From Clostridium sp. (GTDB lineage Bacteria; Bacillota; Clostridia; Clostridiales; Clostridiaceae): DNA of 64,000 nucleotides. Position numbers and translations under genes: made by a program. Below the pieces are notes generated by a model, which saw only the letters and a list, made by a program, of their open reading frames with translations, did not search any database and was not told the origin of the DNA. How positions within the stretch are numbered: position 1 is the stretch's first letter; every line of letters starts with the position of its first letter. Location of the stretch: the NCBI RefSeq assembly GCF_026168755.1, contig NZ_JAPFDR010000003.1, positions 62,001 through 126,000 of the forward strand, written 5' to 3'. Shown one piece after another: positions 1 to 8,929 of this stretch.

Positions 1-4
1 AGTT

Positions 5-379
5 ATGAATAATGAATTAATAGATAAGAATAATATTAATTTATTTAAATATATAGCATATCAGTTTAGTAATATTGATAATTTATATATTGAATTATTA
101 GCAGAAAAAGAGCAAGCTAATAATTGGGCATATGTAAAAGATAAAGTAGTAATAACGAGGAAAGAAGTAATAGAATTAAGAGAGTTTATAAATAAATATA
201 ACGAAAATAAATATGAGTTAATAGTGCCTTACAATAAAAAATATAAAGATATAATTAAAAAATTAGATAATACTGAAATTAAAATATATAAAATATTAGT
301 TCCTCATAAAGGTATTTTTGAATTACTAGAAAATGATAATGAATTTATAAATAGCTTTGAAGTTGATAATCATAAATAA
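5..379 (+). CDS. Hypothetical protein, possibly the C-terminal end of a longer gene
   Basis: I do not recognise this protein. From the first ATG it is 124 residues, rich in Asn, Lys and Ile, with no membrane segment or catalytic motif I can name. The frame is open back to the window edge and the region that would hold a ribosome binding site is outside, so it may be the tail of a larger protein. It ends 26 bases before a glycosyltransferase with a good ribosome binding site, so it is probably cotranscribed with the glycosylation genes. Any role in surface or flagellar glycosylation is inferred from position only. Confidence 0.5.
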   Translation: MNNELIDKNNINLFKYIAYQFSNIDNLYIELLAEKEQANNWAYVKDKVVITRKEVIELREFINKYNENKYELIVPYNKKYKDIIKKLDNTEIKIYKILVPHKGIFELLENDNEFINSFEVDNHK

Positions 380-405
380 TAATTTAAAAAGGAGTAAAGT
401 AATAA

Positions 406-2772
406 ATGAAGGTTAGTGTGATAATACCAATTTATAATGTAGAAGAATATTTAGAAGAATGTATAGATAGTATTTTAAATCAATCATTAGATAATGTAGA
501 AATACTATGTATAAATGATGGTTCTACAGATAATAGCTTATCTATTCTTAATAAGTATAGTGAACGTAATAGCAATATAAAAATAATAAATCAAGAGAAT
601 ACAGGTGTTGGTACTGCAAGAAATAGGGCATTGAAGTTTGCAGAAGGAGAATATATTTATTTTTTAGATGGTGATGATTATCTTGATAAAGATACATTAT
701 TAATTTGTTATGAAGAAGCGAAGAAAAACAATTTAGATATAGTAACATTTGATGCAATTTTATTTTATGAAAAAAGTTATAATGGAAATTATGGTGATAA
801 TTTAGAAAGAGACGAGCTTTTAGAGAGTAGGGTAAAAACAGGACTTGAATTTATGGAAGAGGCATTTAGTAGAAAGTGTTTTAGAACAGAGTCTACTATT
901 AATTTTTATAGAAGAGAATTTTTAGAAAAAAATAATATAAAATATTCAGAACTAAAAATATATGAGGATGTAATACAAGTATTTGATAGTTTTATATTAG
1001 CAGAAAGAGTTAAATATATTCCTAAAAAATTTATGTATAGAAGAGTAAGGAATTCATCAGCAATTACTACTAAATTAGCAAAAATAAACGTAGATGGATA
1101 CTATCAGGTTTCAAAAGATGTATTTGAAAGGTATTGTAATATAGAAAAAAATATTAGTGATGATTTAAAGCAGTACTTTTTAGAACAGTTAAAGTTATAT
1201 ATGATTAGAGCTTTAATGATAAGTGAACATATAGAGTTATATGATTATACAAATGAGATAATAAGATATTTTTATAGTGAAATTAGAACTATTGATGTTG
1301 GCATTAATACAATAATAAATTCTAAACTTTTAAAATATATTGTAAATATTAATATATTAAATGATTGTATTATAGTATTAGAAAAAGAAAATTTATCTTC
1401 AGATGAATTAATATTAGAAATTAGAAAGTTAATAAAATTAATTCATGGGAAGAATAGTTATAACGAATTAGATAGTTTTAAAAATTTAAAAACAAGAATT
1501 ACTAATATATTATTACAATTTAATATTTTAAGTACAGATAAAAATGAATTAGCTAATGAGTTAAAAACTTATATAATGGAATTATTAAGAGATATTAATA
1601 GGAGTAATAGAATAAATATATATTTTTATGGTATAGATAAATATAATTTAATTAATACATGTTTAAAAGAGAGATGTACCATAATTAAAGATAAATATGA
1701 AATAATTAGAGTAATAAATGAACTATCAGAAAATGATATTAATATTTTAATTATTAGTGAAGAAACAGTTGATAATAATATAGAAATAACAAAACATTTT
1801 AATAATATTGTATATTATGATAAGGCTATGAATTATTTATTTGATATAAGTGATAAGATATATTATGGAAATTATGATTATAATTATTTAGTAAAATCTA
1901 TTGAAAAATCATATAATAAAGATATAAAAACTATAATAGTCGGAAATTCATATCCGTTAAATGGAATAGATCAGATAAAAATGAATTCTAGTTCTATAAA
2001 TATTGCATTATCAGGTCAAGATTTATATTATTCATGTAAATTAGCTGAAAATACTATAAAAAATAATACTAATATAAAAAATTGTATTATAGGAGCTGGA
2101 TATTTTTTATTCAATCATGACTTATCTAGATCTAAAAATGAAGATGAGATAAACAAAATAAGAAATGTTTATTATCCTATTCTTAATGATAAGCATAATT
2201 TAGAAGATGTAGAATGTGTTGAAGGATTAGAGTTAAATAAAGTAGTAGATAATAATCTTATAAGATATTTATTTAATTTAGAGTTTTTAGATAAATATTT
2301 TAAGAGCTTAGTATATATAGAGAATAACTCATATTATAATAAAAGATTTAGTAGAGAGATTACTAGTATATTACATAGAGTAAAATTAAGTTGTATTAGC
2401 AGTGAGGAAAAATATGAAATAGGTAAAAATAGAGCTGAGCAACATAATAAGTTATTAAAATATAATGAAACCTATAAAGAGTATAGAGATATTTTTTATA
2501 AATTTATAGAGTTTTTAAAGTCAAAAAATATAAAAATAATTATAATAGTATTTCCAACTACTAAATATTATAGTGAATTTTTAGATGAAGGATATAAAAA
2601 AGAGTTTTATAATGTGATTAATAATATAAAATACAAATCAGATATAGAATTAATAGATTTTTCAGAAGAAAATATTTTTAATGAAGAAGATTTTAGTGAT
2701 GTTGATCATTTAAATGAAAAAGGTGCAGTTAAAGTAACTAATGAATTAAATAGAAGAATATTTAATAAGTAA
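406..2772 (+). CDS. Family 2 glycosyltransferase fused to an SGNH-hydrolase-like domain
   Basis: 788 residues. The N-terminal third is a GT-A family 2 glycosyltransferase: residues 3-8 VSVIIP, then INDGSTDNS and the metal/nucleotide-binding stretch FLDGDDYLD around D88-D91. Residues about 260-500 are a helical linker I cannot assign. The C-terminal part looks like an SGNH/GDSL esterase or acyltransferase fold: IIVGNS around S515 fits the nucleophile block and DVDH (D765, H768) fits the DxxH block. The likely role is transfer of a sugar to a surface or flagellar acceptor plus addition or removal of an acyl group. AAGGAG sits ahead of the ATG. The GT2 assignment is firm; the SGNH domain is inferred from two short motifs in the right order. 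Acceptor and sugar are unknown. Confidence 0.85.
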   Translation: MKVSVIIPIYNVEEYLEECIDSILNQSLDNVEILCINDGSTDNSLSILNKYSERNSNIKIINQENTGVGTARNRALKFAEGEYIYFLDGDDYLDKDTLLICYEEAKKNNLDIVTFDAILFYEKSYNGNYGDNLERDELLESRVKTGLEFMEEAFSRKCFRTESTINFYRREFLEKNNIKYSELKIYEDVIQVFDSFILAERVKYIPKKFMYRRVRNSSAITTKLAKINVDGYYQVSKDVFERYCNIEKNISDDLKQYFLEQLKLYMIRALMISEHIELYDYTNEIIRYFYSEIRTIDVGINTIINSKLLKYIVNINILNDCIIVLEKENLSSDELILEIRKLIKLIHGKNSYNELDSFKNLKTRITNILLQFNILSTDKNELANELKTYIMELLRDINRSNRINIYFYGIDKYNLINTCLKERCTIIKDKYEIIRVINELSENDINILIISEETVDNNIEITKHFNNIVYYDKAMNYLFDISDKIYYGNYDYNYLVKSIEKSYNKDIKTIIVGNSYPLNGIDQIKMNSSSINIALSGQDLYYSCKLAENTIKNNTNIKNCIIGAGYFLFNHDLSRSKNEDEINKIRNVYYPILNDKHNLEDVECVEGLELNKVVDNNLIRYLFNLEFLDKYFKSLVYIENNSYYNKRFSREITSILHRVKLSCISSEEKYEIGKNRAEQHNKLLKYNETYKEYRDIFYKFIEFLKSKNIKIIIIVFPTTKYYSEFLDEGYKKEFYNVINNIKYKSDIELIDFSEENIFNEEDFSDVDHLNEKGAVKVTNELNRRIFNK

Positions 2773-2982
2773 AAAATTATAAAATTAATAGCTATTTAAA
2801 AGATAGAGATCTCAATTATATTAATATATAGTTAATAAATACGGTAAATAATAATTGTTTGAAATAAGCTTTTTATAGAACTGTTGCATTATTTAATTAG
2901 TGTACAGCTTTTTTATATAAAGATGTTTAAATAGAAATATTATAAAAATTTTACATTAACATGATAGATTGGAGAAGTTATT

Positions 2983-4977
2983 GTGATTATAGATATAGTT
3001 TTAGTATATACTGAAGGAAGAGGAATATTAGAAGATTTATTAAGTAAAATAAGTACTAAGTTAATAGATAGAGGGCATAAGGTTCGTATTTTTCAATCTT
3101 ATAAGCCACAATATGAAGAGTGGATAAGTAATTTTTCATATGTAGATTATTATGGGTTAGTAGGGGAGATAAGAGAAGAAAATTTAGATACTTTATATAA
3201 AGGATATAAAGTAAAATTAGATGAAGTTGGATTACCGGACATAATATTAGCTACGTATACACCAAGTTCAATTTATATTTCTAGGAAAGCAGTAGAGTTT
3301 TTAAAGGATAAAAGGCCTGTTATATTATCGTTACTTTATGGTGATAATATTTATCTTACTGGAGGAGAACTTTTAAATTATGCTGATGCACATTTAGCAA
3401 TATCTAAAAAAATATCAAATTATATTGTAGGGAATATAATAAATAAAGGAAATATATATTATATAGAAGACATAAGTAATATAGAAGATATTTTAAATGG
3501 ATACAATAAAAATGGAGAATACTATAATGGTTTAAGAAATGCTAAAATTGCAATAAAAGATTTAATAAATAATAATAAAATAAGTTTGGCAGAAGAGTTA
3601 TTGAAAAAATATGAGGAGTTAATTAAAGACGATATAGAAGTATACTCAATAAAGTCAATAATATATATTTTAAGTGATAGAGTAAAAGAAGCTTATAGTT
3701 ATTTAAAAGAAGCTGTAAGCTTATATAAAAACAATATAGATATATTATTTAATATGGCATACGTTTGTGAGAGATTAAATAAAGATTTTGAAGCATTAAA
3801 ATATTATTATGATATTTTACTTTATTCTGATGACAATAATTTAAATAATGAAGTTGATGAAAAAATAAATAATGTCTACAGTAAATTAGAAAATAAAAAT
3901 ATAAAACTAAAAATTGATATAGTAATAGATCATATCGAAGGTAGAGGTGGTACAGAAAATGTTATAGAAATTATTAGTAGAGAATTAATAAATAGGGGAC
4001 ATAGTGTAAGAGTATTTCAATCTTATAGGTCAAAATATGAAGAGTGGCAAAGTAAAGTTAATGAATTTTATTGCTATGGATTAAAAGAAAATAGGTGGGA
4101 AGATACAATTTATGGATTAGCTGAAGGTTATGCAAATAAACTTAAAGAATTAGGATTACCAGATATAATATTAGCAACACATATACCAGAAACAAGTTAT
4201 ATATGTAAGGAAGCTTTAAATATTTTAGGTGAGAATAATATAACTGTTTTATCATGGTTACATGTAGATCCTAATATTACTAGTTATCCGCAATTACTAA
4301 GCTATGGAGATAATCATATTTCAATATCTAATTCAATATCAAAATCTATAAGCAAATTTATTAGTAATGAAAAATCTATATATTTAATTGGAAATCCAAT
4401 AGAAAACAATAGTTATAATGTAATTAAAAGAATTGATAATAAGCTAGAGCTTCTTTATATAGGAAGATTAGAAAATGGTCAAAAGAGAGTGGATACATTA
4501 TTACGAGCATTAAGTTTATTACAAGGAGATTGGCATTTAACTGTAATAGGAGATGGAGTTCATGGTGAACAATTAAAGCAGTTAGCAATAGATTTAAAGA
4601 TAAATGAAAAAATAAGTTGGCTAGGTTGGCAAGAAAAACCTTGGGAATGTGTTAATAATGTTACAGCATTAGTTTTACCTTCGCAACACGAAGGGTTTCC
4701 ATTGGTTTTATTAGAATCATTACAAAGAGGTATTCCAATTATAACTAGTAGATGTGCTGGATCTGTAGATATAGTAAAAGATTTTAAAAATGGATATAGT
4801 TTTGAAGTAGGTGACTATAATCAATTACATGAAATATTACATAATATTAATATAGGTAATTTAATATTACCGACAGAAGAGGAATGTAAAAAGACAGTAG
4901 AAGCTTATAGTATTGATAATGTTATTAATAAGTTTAACACTATATTAGTTAATGAATATATGTTGAAAAATAAATAA
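2983..4977 (+). CDS. Two-unit GT4-type glycosyltransferase with central TPR-like region
   Basis: 664 residues, GTG start behind GGAGAA. The C-terminal unit (about 310-664) is a GT-B family 4 glycosyltransferase: EGRGGTENV at its N-terminal loop, YIGRLENGQKRVD, and the EX7E motif HEGFPLVLLE (E570, E578). Residues 1-165 are a second, shortened copy of the N-terminal half of the same fold: IDIVLVYTEGRG, then HKVRIFQSYKPQYEEW, closely matching IDIVIDHIEGRGG and HSVRVFQSYRSKYEEW in the full copy. The first copy lacks the donor-binding half and the GG of the loop. Between them (about 185-295) is a helical TPR-like stretch. The intact unit should be the active transferase; the first may bind acceptor or partner (inference). 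Probably part of flagellin or surface glycosylation. Confidence 0.85.
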   Translation: MIIDIVLVYTEGRGILEDLLSKISTKLIDRGHKVRIFQSYKPQYEEWISNFSYVDYYGLVGEIREENLDTLYKGYKVKLDEVGLPDIILATYTPSSIYISRKAVEFLKDKRPVILSLLYGDNIYLTGGELLNYADAHLAISKKISNYIVGNIINKGNIYYIEDISNIEDILNGYNKNGEYYNGLRNAKIAIKDLINNNKISLAEELLKKYEELIKDDIEVYSIKSIIYILSDRVKEAYSYLKEAVSLYKNNIDILFNMAYVCERLNKDFEALKYYYDILLYSDDNNLNNEVDEKINNVYSKLENKNIKLKIDIVIDHIEGRGGTENVIEIISRELINRGHSVRVFQSYRSKYEEWQSKVNEFYCYGLKENRWEDTIYGLAEGYANKLKELGLPDIILATHIPETSYICKEALNILGENNITVLSWLHVDPNITSYPQLLSYGDNHISISNSISKSISKFISNEKSIYLIGNPIENNSYNVIKRIDNKLELLYIGRLENGQKRVDTLLRALSLLQGDWHLTVIGDGVHGEQLKQLAIDLKINEKISWLGWQEKPWECVNNVTALVLPSQHEGFPLVLLESLQRGIPIITSRCAGSVDIVKDFKNGYSFEVGDYNQLHEILHNINIGNLILPTEEECKKTVEAYSIDNVINKFNTILVNEYMLKNK

Positions 4978-4999
4978 GAGTATATTTAGTAGATAAGTA

Positions 5000-5055
5000 A
5001 AAAAATATATAAACTAATAGCTACTAAAAAGTATCTATTAGTTTATATAAATAAG
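5000..5055 (-). terminator. Intrinsic terminator of the minus-strand glycosyltransferase
   Basis: A perfect 15-bp inverted repeat (5006-5020 with 5035-5049) is followed on the minus strand by a T-run (A4999-A5005 on the plus strand). It lies between two converging genes and may also stop plus-strand reading, but the plus-strand side has no good T-run. Confidence 0.7.
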
Positions 5056-5072
5056 TAAATATAGTATTTGAA

Positions 5073-6134
5073 TTAATATAAATTTAATTTATCTTTTGCT
5101 AACTTATAATTATAATTTGATGATATTTTATAATAGTACTGAGCTTTATCAATGTTATCAATTAATTCATAAAATATTCCTAGATTGTAAGCAGCTAAAT
5201 AGCTTCCTGTACCCTCAACAATTTCATTAGAGTTACCAATTTGAAGTGCATTAATATAACACAGTTCTATATTATTAAAATATGATAAATAATTTTCGGT
5301 ATTAGATGCAACTAATTCTGTAAAGAATAATCCGCAAACAAAATAAAAGTCACATGACTTGCTTAATATATCAAAGTTTTCATTAATGATTTTTAATCCT
5401 TTTTCAAAGTTTTTAGTTTTAATAATTGTATACAAGTAAAGAATTATACTATCATTAATAAAAGCATCTTTTTCTATATTGATGTTTTTATAAAACTCTT
5501 CAAAATATAATTCAGCTTCATTATACATTTTATTATTATAATAAGTTTTAGCAGCTTGATATAATAAGTATGAATCATTTCTATTTTCTTTTAATTCATT
5601 AATAATTAAAGATATATTTCTATCAAATTTATTTGTATTAAGGTAACCATCATGTTCAACTTCAATAGGAATTATTTTTCTAGAAATAGTATTATCTAAT
5701 TGTTCATGTATACTTCCATTAAAATATATTCCTTTTGGAGCTAATCTACTTATAAAACTATTAGATTTTCTAATTTCTCCTTCTTGTTCAAAAAGATTAA
5801 TAATTTTAATTTGTCCTATAAATTTATCATTAGAATTAATAATTTTATTTAATTCATATCTATTTATATCAGTAATAAATTCATCAGCATCTAAAATTAA
5901 ATTCCAATCACTGGTAGATTTATTAATAGCAAAATTTCTAGCATTTGAAAAATTATTATCCCATTTATAATCAAAAATTCTAGCATTAAATTCAGATGCA
6001 ATTATTTTAGTTTTATCTGTAGAACCGGTATCTACAATTATAATTTCATCAACTAAATCGTTAATAGAATTCAAACATCTTTTAAGTTTTGATTCTTCGT
6101 TTTTAGTTATCATAACTAAACTTAAAGTCTTCAA
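5073..6134 (-). CDS. Family 2 glycosyltransferase with C-terminal TPR-like helices
   Basis: 353 residues from the chosen TTG start at 6134. An upstream TTG at 6149 is less likely because the ribosome binding site GGAGG lies inside that extension, 8 bases before 6134. The N-terminus is a GT2 domain of the short WaaE/SunS-like type: LSLVMITKNEE, IIVDTGSTDKT, and LILDADEF as the metal-binding acidic motif. The C-terminal 180 residues are regular helices with TPR spacing, as in many clostridial TPR-glycosyltransferases. It runs opposite to its neighbours, and a decayed GT2 gene lies directly upstream on the same strand. The role in the flagellar or surface glycosylation island is inferred. Confidence 0.85.
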   Translation of the reverse strand: MKTLSLVMITKNEESKLKRCLNSINDLVDEIIIVDTGSTDKTKIIASEFNARIFDYKWDNNFSNARNFAINKSTSDWNLILDADEFITDINRYELNKIINSNDKFIGQIKIINLFEQEGEIRKSNSFISRLAPKGIYFNGSIHEQLDNTISRKIIPIEVEHDGYLNTNKFDRNISLIINELKENRNDSYLLYQAAKTYYNNKMYNEAELYFEEFYKNINIEKDAFINDSIILYLYTIIKTKNFEKGLKIINENFDILSKSCDFYFVCGLFFTELVASNTENYLSYFNNIELCYINALQIGNSNEIVEGTGSYLAAYNLGIFYELIDNIDKAQYYYKISSNYNYKLAKDKLNLY

Positions 6135-6294
6135 TATTAAAACCTCCAATGTATAGCAATTTTTAGATTATAATATTTATTTCAATTTTTATTAAAAGTT
6201 TTAGTTTTACTTTAATAAAAATACTCAATTTGTGATATCCAGTTTTATTATGTAACTATCATCATAAGTTTGATATTAAAGCATTTTTAGTGAG

Positions 6295-7159
6295 TTAATA
6301 TTTATTAGAATTATAATAAAGAGTAGGAGTGTTTATCATAATATTTATAGATATATCTATTAAGGATTTATCTATATTAGAAACTATAACTTTTCTTTTA
6401 TCTAAACTTCCTAATATATCGCAACAAAAAATAGATTGTTTATAAATATCTTTAGTAAAAAGTCTCAAGTTTTTTATTGTTTTTTCAGATTTGTTGTATA
6501 TAGATAATTCGCTTAGAAATTTATAAAGCTCCTTAGTTGATCTCTTTTTGCATTTATTTCACAAATAATAGAGTATAAAAGATCTTCATAAATTATACCC
6601 TCGTAAAATATTATATTTAAATTTCCTAAAAGCTCTCTTTTGTATACTTTTAACCATACTGCAGGATAATAAAAAGCATTTTCTATTAAAACGTTAAAAG
6701 CTTCTTCTCCAGACATTACATTAGTTCCTAAATGCTTACTAGTATTTATAATAAAGTCAGTTCCAATATTCTTATCTTCACAAGAGGCATATGAATTTAT
6801 TAATGCAATATCTAAATTCTCTTTTTCACATTCTTCAAAAATTATATTTAATGCATTTAAATCTTTTAAATAATCATCACTATCTAAGAAATAAATATAT
6901 TTACCTTTTGCTATATTATAACCATTATTTCTAGCTGCACTTAAGCCAGCATTTTTTGTGTTATTACTTTAATATTATTATATTTATTGGCATATCTATC
7001 TATTATTTTACTACAAGAATCTGTTTACCCGTCATTTACACATATAATTTCTATATCTTTTAAGGTTTGATTTACAACACTATCTAAACATTCATCTAAA
7101 TATTTTTCTACATTATATATAGGAATTATTACACTTATCTTAATATTGATTTTAATCAT
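6295..7159 (-). pseudogene. Decayed family 2 glycosyltransferase
   Basis: Read on the minus strand from ATG at 7159, the frame gives a typical GT2 start (ISVIIPIYNVEKYLDECLDS, then ICVND-G) but meets TAA at 7025-7027 exactly where the Ser of DGSTD should be. The frame slips at the T-run 6952-6957, after which NAGLSAARNNGYNIAKG and YFLDSDDYL continue in another frame. It slips again at the T-run 6545-6549; the rest reads on to a stop at 6295-6297. Each frameshift is explained by one missing base in an A/T run. The longest intact piece (6513-6716) is only a fragment. It resembles the GT2 half of the gene at 406-2772, so it is probably a former paralogue. Confidence 0.8.
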
Positions 7160-7270
7160 CTCCTTCTGATTAAAGATATTAAGTATTATAATTAACGTAA
7201 TTTATATAGTCAAGTTGTTTATATTTCCACTATAATATCTGTATTTACTTAAAGGATATAGTGAATAATG

Positions 7271-7299
7271 AGTGATTTTTTTAAGAATAATGGTATAAT
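7271..7299 (+). promoter_or_regulatory. Candidate extended -10 promoter
   Basis: TGGTATAAT (extended -10, TATAAT at 7294-7299) lies 58 bases upstream of the coiled-coil gene at 7358. The -35 position has no good match, which is typical for extended -10 promoters. Confidence 0.4.
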
Positions 7300-7357
7300 T
7301 ATAAAAGTATGTATAAAAAATTAATTAATAGTAATAATTTTATTCATAGGAGGATAA

Positions 7358-8080
7358 ATGTTAAAAATAGATAATAACCAAAGAAATACAATAGGAAGTA
7401 TTAATTTATCAAATACTATAAGTCAATATTTAAATATAACAATGAATGGGGAAAAAAATTCAGAGAGTAAAAAAACTAGTAATAAAAGAACTAGTAGCGA
7501 TATATATCAAACAATAAGGAAAAAAGCAAGTATAATTAATAGTGACAAAAGAACTGTACAGGATAAAATATCAATAATTCAATCACAAGAACAAAAAATA
7601 GAAACTATTGAAAATACTTTAAAGCAAGCAAGAAATGAATATATTCAAGCTATTAAAAATGGTCAAAGAGAAGAAGTAAAGCAAAAGATAAAAGTAAGAC
7701 AGCTTAATAGACAAATTAATGAATTAAAAAATAAAACTAAAGAAGAAGAGAATAATAAACAAGAAAAAATAAGTGATAAAAATCATATAGAAAATCAAAA
7801 TCATATACAAGATGAAAATAAGTTATTAGAAAAAGTAAATGAAATATTAAGAAGGATAAAAAGTACAAAAAGTAAATTAGAGCAATATAAATCAGAACTT
7901 ATGATATTAAGTCAAGATATTACAAGTAATAAGAAAAAAGTAGAAGCACAAGAAAGTGAATTTATATACTATTTGGATGAAAGTGAATATATTACTAATG
8001 GATTAGAAATAAATTTAACTGATTATACAGATTTAAATGGAAATATTTCTACAGGACTAATTATAAGTATTTATATATAG
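7358..8080 (+). CDS. Coiled-coil protein of the flagellar locus with a flagellin-like stretch
   Basis: 240 residues, start behind AGGAGG. Very charged, with long predicted helices at about 60-200. I cannot assign a named family. Residues about 64-105 (KRTVQDKISIIQSQEQ, then LKQARNEYIQA) follow the spacing of the conserved flagellin D1 segment (NAQDGISLIQTAEGAL ... LQRMRELAVQA). No flagellin C-terminal motif is present. There is no signal peptide or membrane segment. The gene stands alone between the glycosylation genes and flgB, with its own promoter candidate and a strong terminator. It could be a flagellar secretion substrate, a filament-related protein or a chaperone; none of these can be shown here. 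Confidence 0.6.
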   Translation: MLKIDNNQRNTIGSINLSNTISQYLNITMNGEKNSESKKTSNKRTSSDIYQTIRKKASIINSDKRTVQDKISIIQSQEQKIETIENTLKQARNEYIQAIKNGQREEVKQKIKVRQLNRQINELKNKTKEEENNKQEKISDKNHIENQNHIQDENKLLEKVNEILRRIKSTKSKLEQYKSELMILSQDITSNKKKVEAQESEFIYYLDESEYITNGLEINLTDYTDLNGNISTGLIISIYI

Positions 8081-8081
8081 A

Positions 8082-8115
8082 AATAAGCTAGACACTATGT
8101 TTAGCTTATTTTTTT
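8082..8115 (+). terminator. Intrinsic terminator after the coiled-coil gene
   Basis: Perfect 9-bp stem AATAAGCTA (8082-8090) with TAGCTTATT (8102-8110), followed by a T-run. Confidence 0.85.
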
Positions 8116-8336
8116 ATATAATTTAAAATTTGAAACAAATAAGTAAAAAGTAAAATAATAAATCTATAGGAATATTATGTGGTTTGATTTTTTAAAATTT
8201 ATATAATAGAATTTGATATATGATTTGAAAATGGTCGAAAAATAATAACAAATATAACACTAAGTATGGAATTTGGTTGAAAAAACAATGAAGTTTTAAA
8301 AAAATTAAAGACAATAAATAAAAAAGCTATAAAATA
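8116..8336 (+). other. AT-rich non-coding stretch upstream of the flagellar promoter
   Basis: I see no gene here. It contains several short GGTCGAAAA- or GGTTGAAAA-like words (for example GGTCGAA at 8233-8239) resembling weak Spo0A boxes. No c-di-GMP riboswitch consensus is present. Confidence 0.5.
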
Positions 8337-8343
8337 TGTCGAA
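8337..8343 (+). promoter_or_regulatory. Candidate Spo0A binding box
   Basis: TGTCGAA matches the 0A box consensus TGNCGAA exactly. It lies 6 bases upstream of the -35 of the best flagellar promoter and overlaps the -35 of an alternative one, a position suited to control by phosphorylated Spo0A. Binding is inferred. Confidence 0.5.
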
Positions 8344-8348
8344 AAAAG

Positions 8349-8376
8349 TTGAAAAAAAGTGTATAATAAGTATAAT
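8349..8376 (+). promoter_or_regulatory. Candidate sigma-A promoter of the flagellar operon
   Basis: TTGAAA (8349-8354), 16-base spacer, TATAAT (8371-8376). A second overlapping candidate is TCGAAA (8339-8344), 17 bases, TATAAT (8362-8367). Either would give a leader of roughly 220 bases before flgB. Confidence 0.6.
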
Positions 8377-8504
8377 CAATAATTATGGAAAGTTATGTAG
8401 GATAATATAGTAAAATACTAATTATTTGTAAAAAGTAAATATAATTTATTAATAACAAGATAAATTTTTATAAGAATATATCTTTAAATTATATTGAATT
8501 TGAA

Positions 8505-8546
8505 AATAGAATACTATCCGTGGTCTGGGTAGTATTCTATTTTTTA
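8505..8546 (+). terminator. Terminator-like hairpin in the flgB leader
   Basis: A 15-bp stem (8505-8519 with 8527-8541, one G-T pair), 7-base loop GTGGTCT, then a T-run. It lies between the promoter candidate and flgB, so it would end transcripts before the operon unless read through. It is either an attenuator of the flagellar operon or the end of a short leader RNA. Confidence 0.7.
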
Positions 8547-8600
8547 GTGAATAACAATTTTTTATATAATAGTTAAATTTAATTATGGATGGTGAAAATT

Positions 8601-8924
8601 ATGGAAATATATAATCTTATGAAAAATGCTTTAGATGCTGCACAACTTAGAAGTGAAACAATTGCTAATAATATAGCTAATGTTAATACTCAAAACTATA
8701 AGAGAAAGTATGTTAGTTTTGAAGAAACATTAAATGATGTAAATAAGCAAGGTAAGATTGAAGTTAAAGTAGATAATTCAGAATCTATAAAAGCTGATGG
8801 AAATAATGTTGATTTAGAAAATGAAAAAGTTAATCAAGCAGCAAATACATTAATGTTTAACGGATTAGTAAGTTTAACTAATACAAAATTATCAATGGCT
8901 AAAAGTGTTATAACAGGAAGGTAA
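8601..8924 (+). CDS. flgB: Flagellar basal-body rod protein FlgB
   Basis: 107 residues from ATG 8601, chosen because GGTGAAAATT gives a ribosome binding site at usual spacing and FlgB proteins begin about here; an in-frame ATG at 8589 adds four residues. The rod-protein signature NNIANVNTQNYKRK is at the N-terminus and the C-terminal helix ends in the usual region. FlgB is the proximal rod subunit exported through the flagellar type III system. First gene of the operon, 5 bases before flgC. Confidence 0.95.
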   Translation: MEIYNLMKNALDAAQLRSETIANNIANVNTQNYKRKYVSFEETLNDVNKQGKIEVKVDNSESIKADGNNVDLENEKVNQAANTLMFNGLVSLTNTKLSMAKSVITGR

Positions 8925-8929
8925 GAATT

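Noticed and set aside
2880..2925. GAACTGTTGCATTA and a nearby copy of AGCTTTTT looked like an insertion sequence end of the IS6 type.
   Set aside because: Only about ten bases match, no transposase or inverted partner is present, and the segment is short and AT-rich.
8116..8500. Possible c-di-GMP riboswitch upstream of flgB, as in C. difficile.
   Set aside because: None of the conserved GEMM core words is present in the leader.
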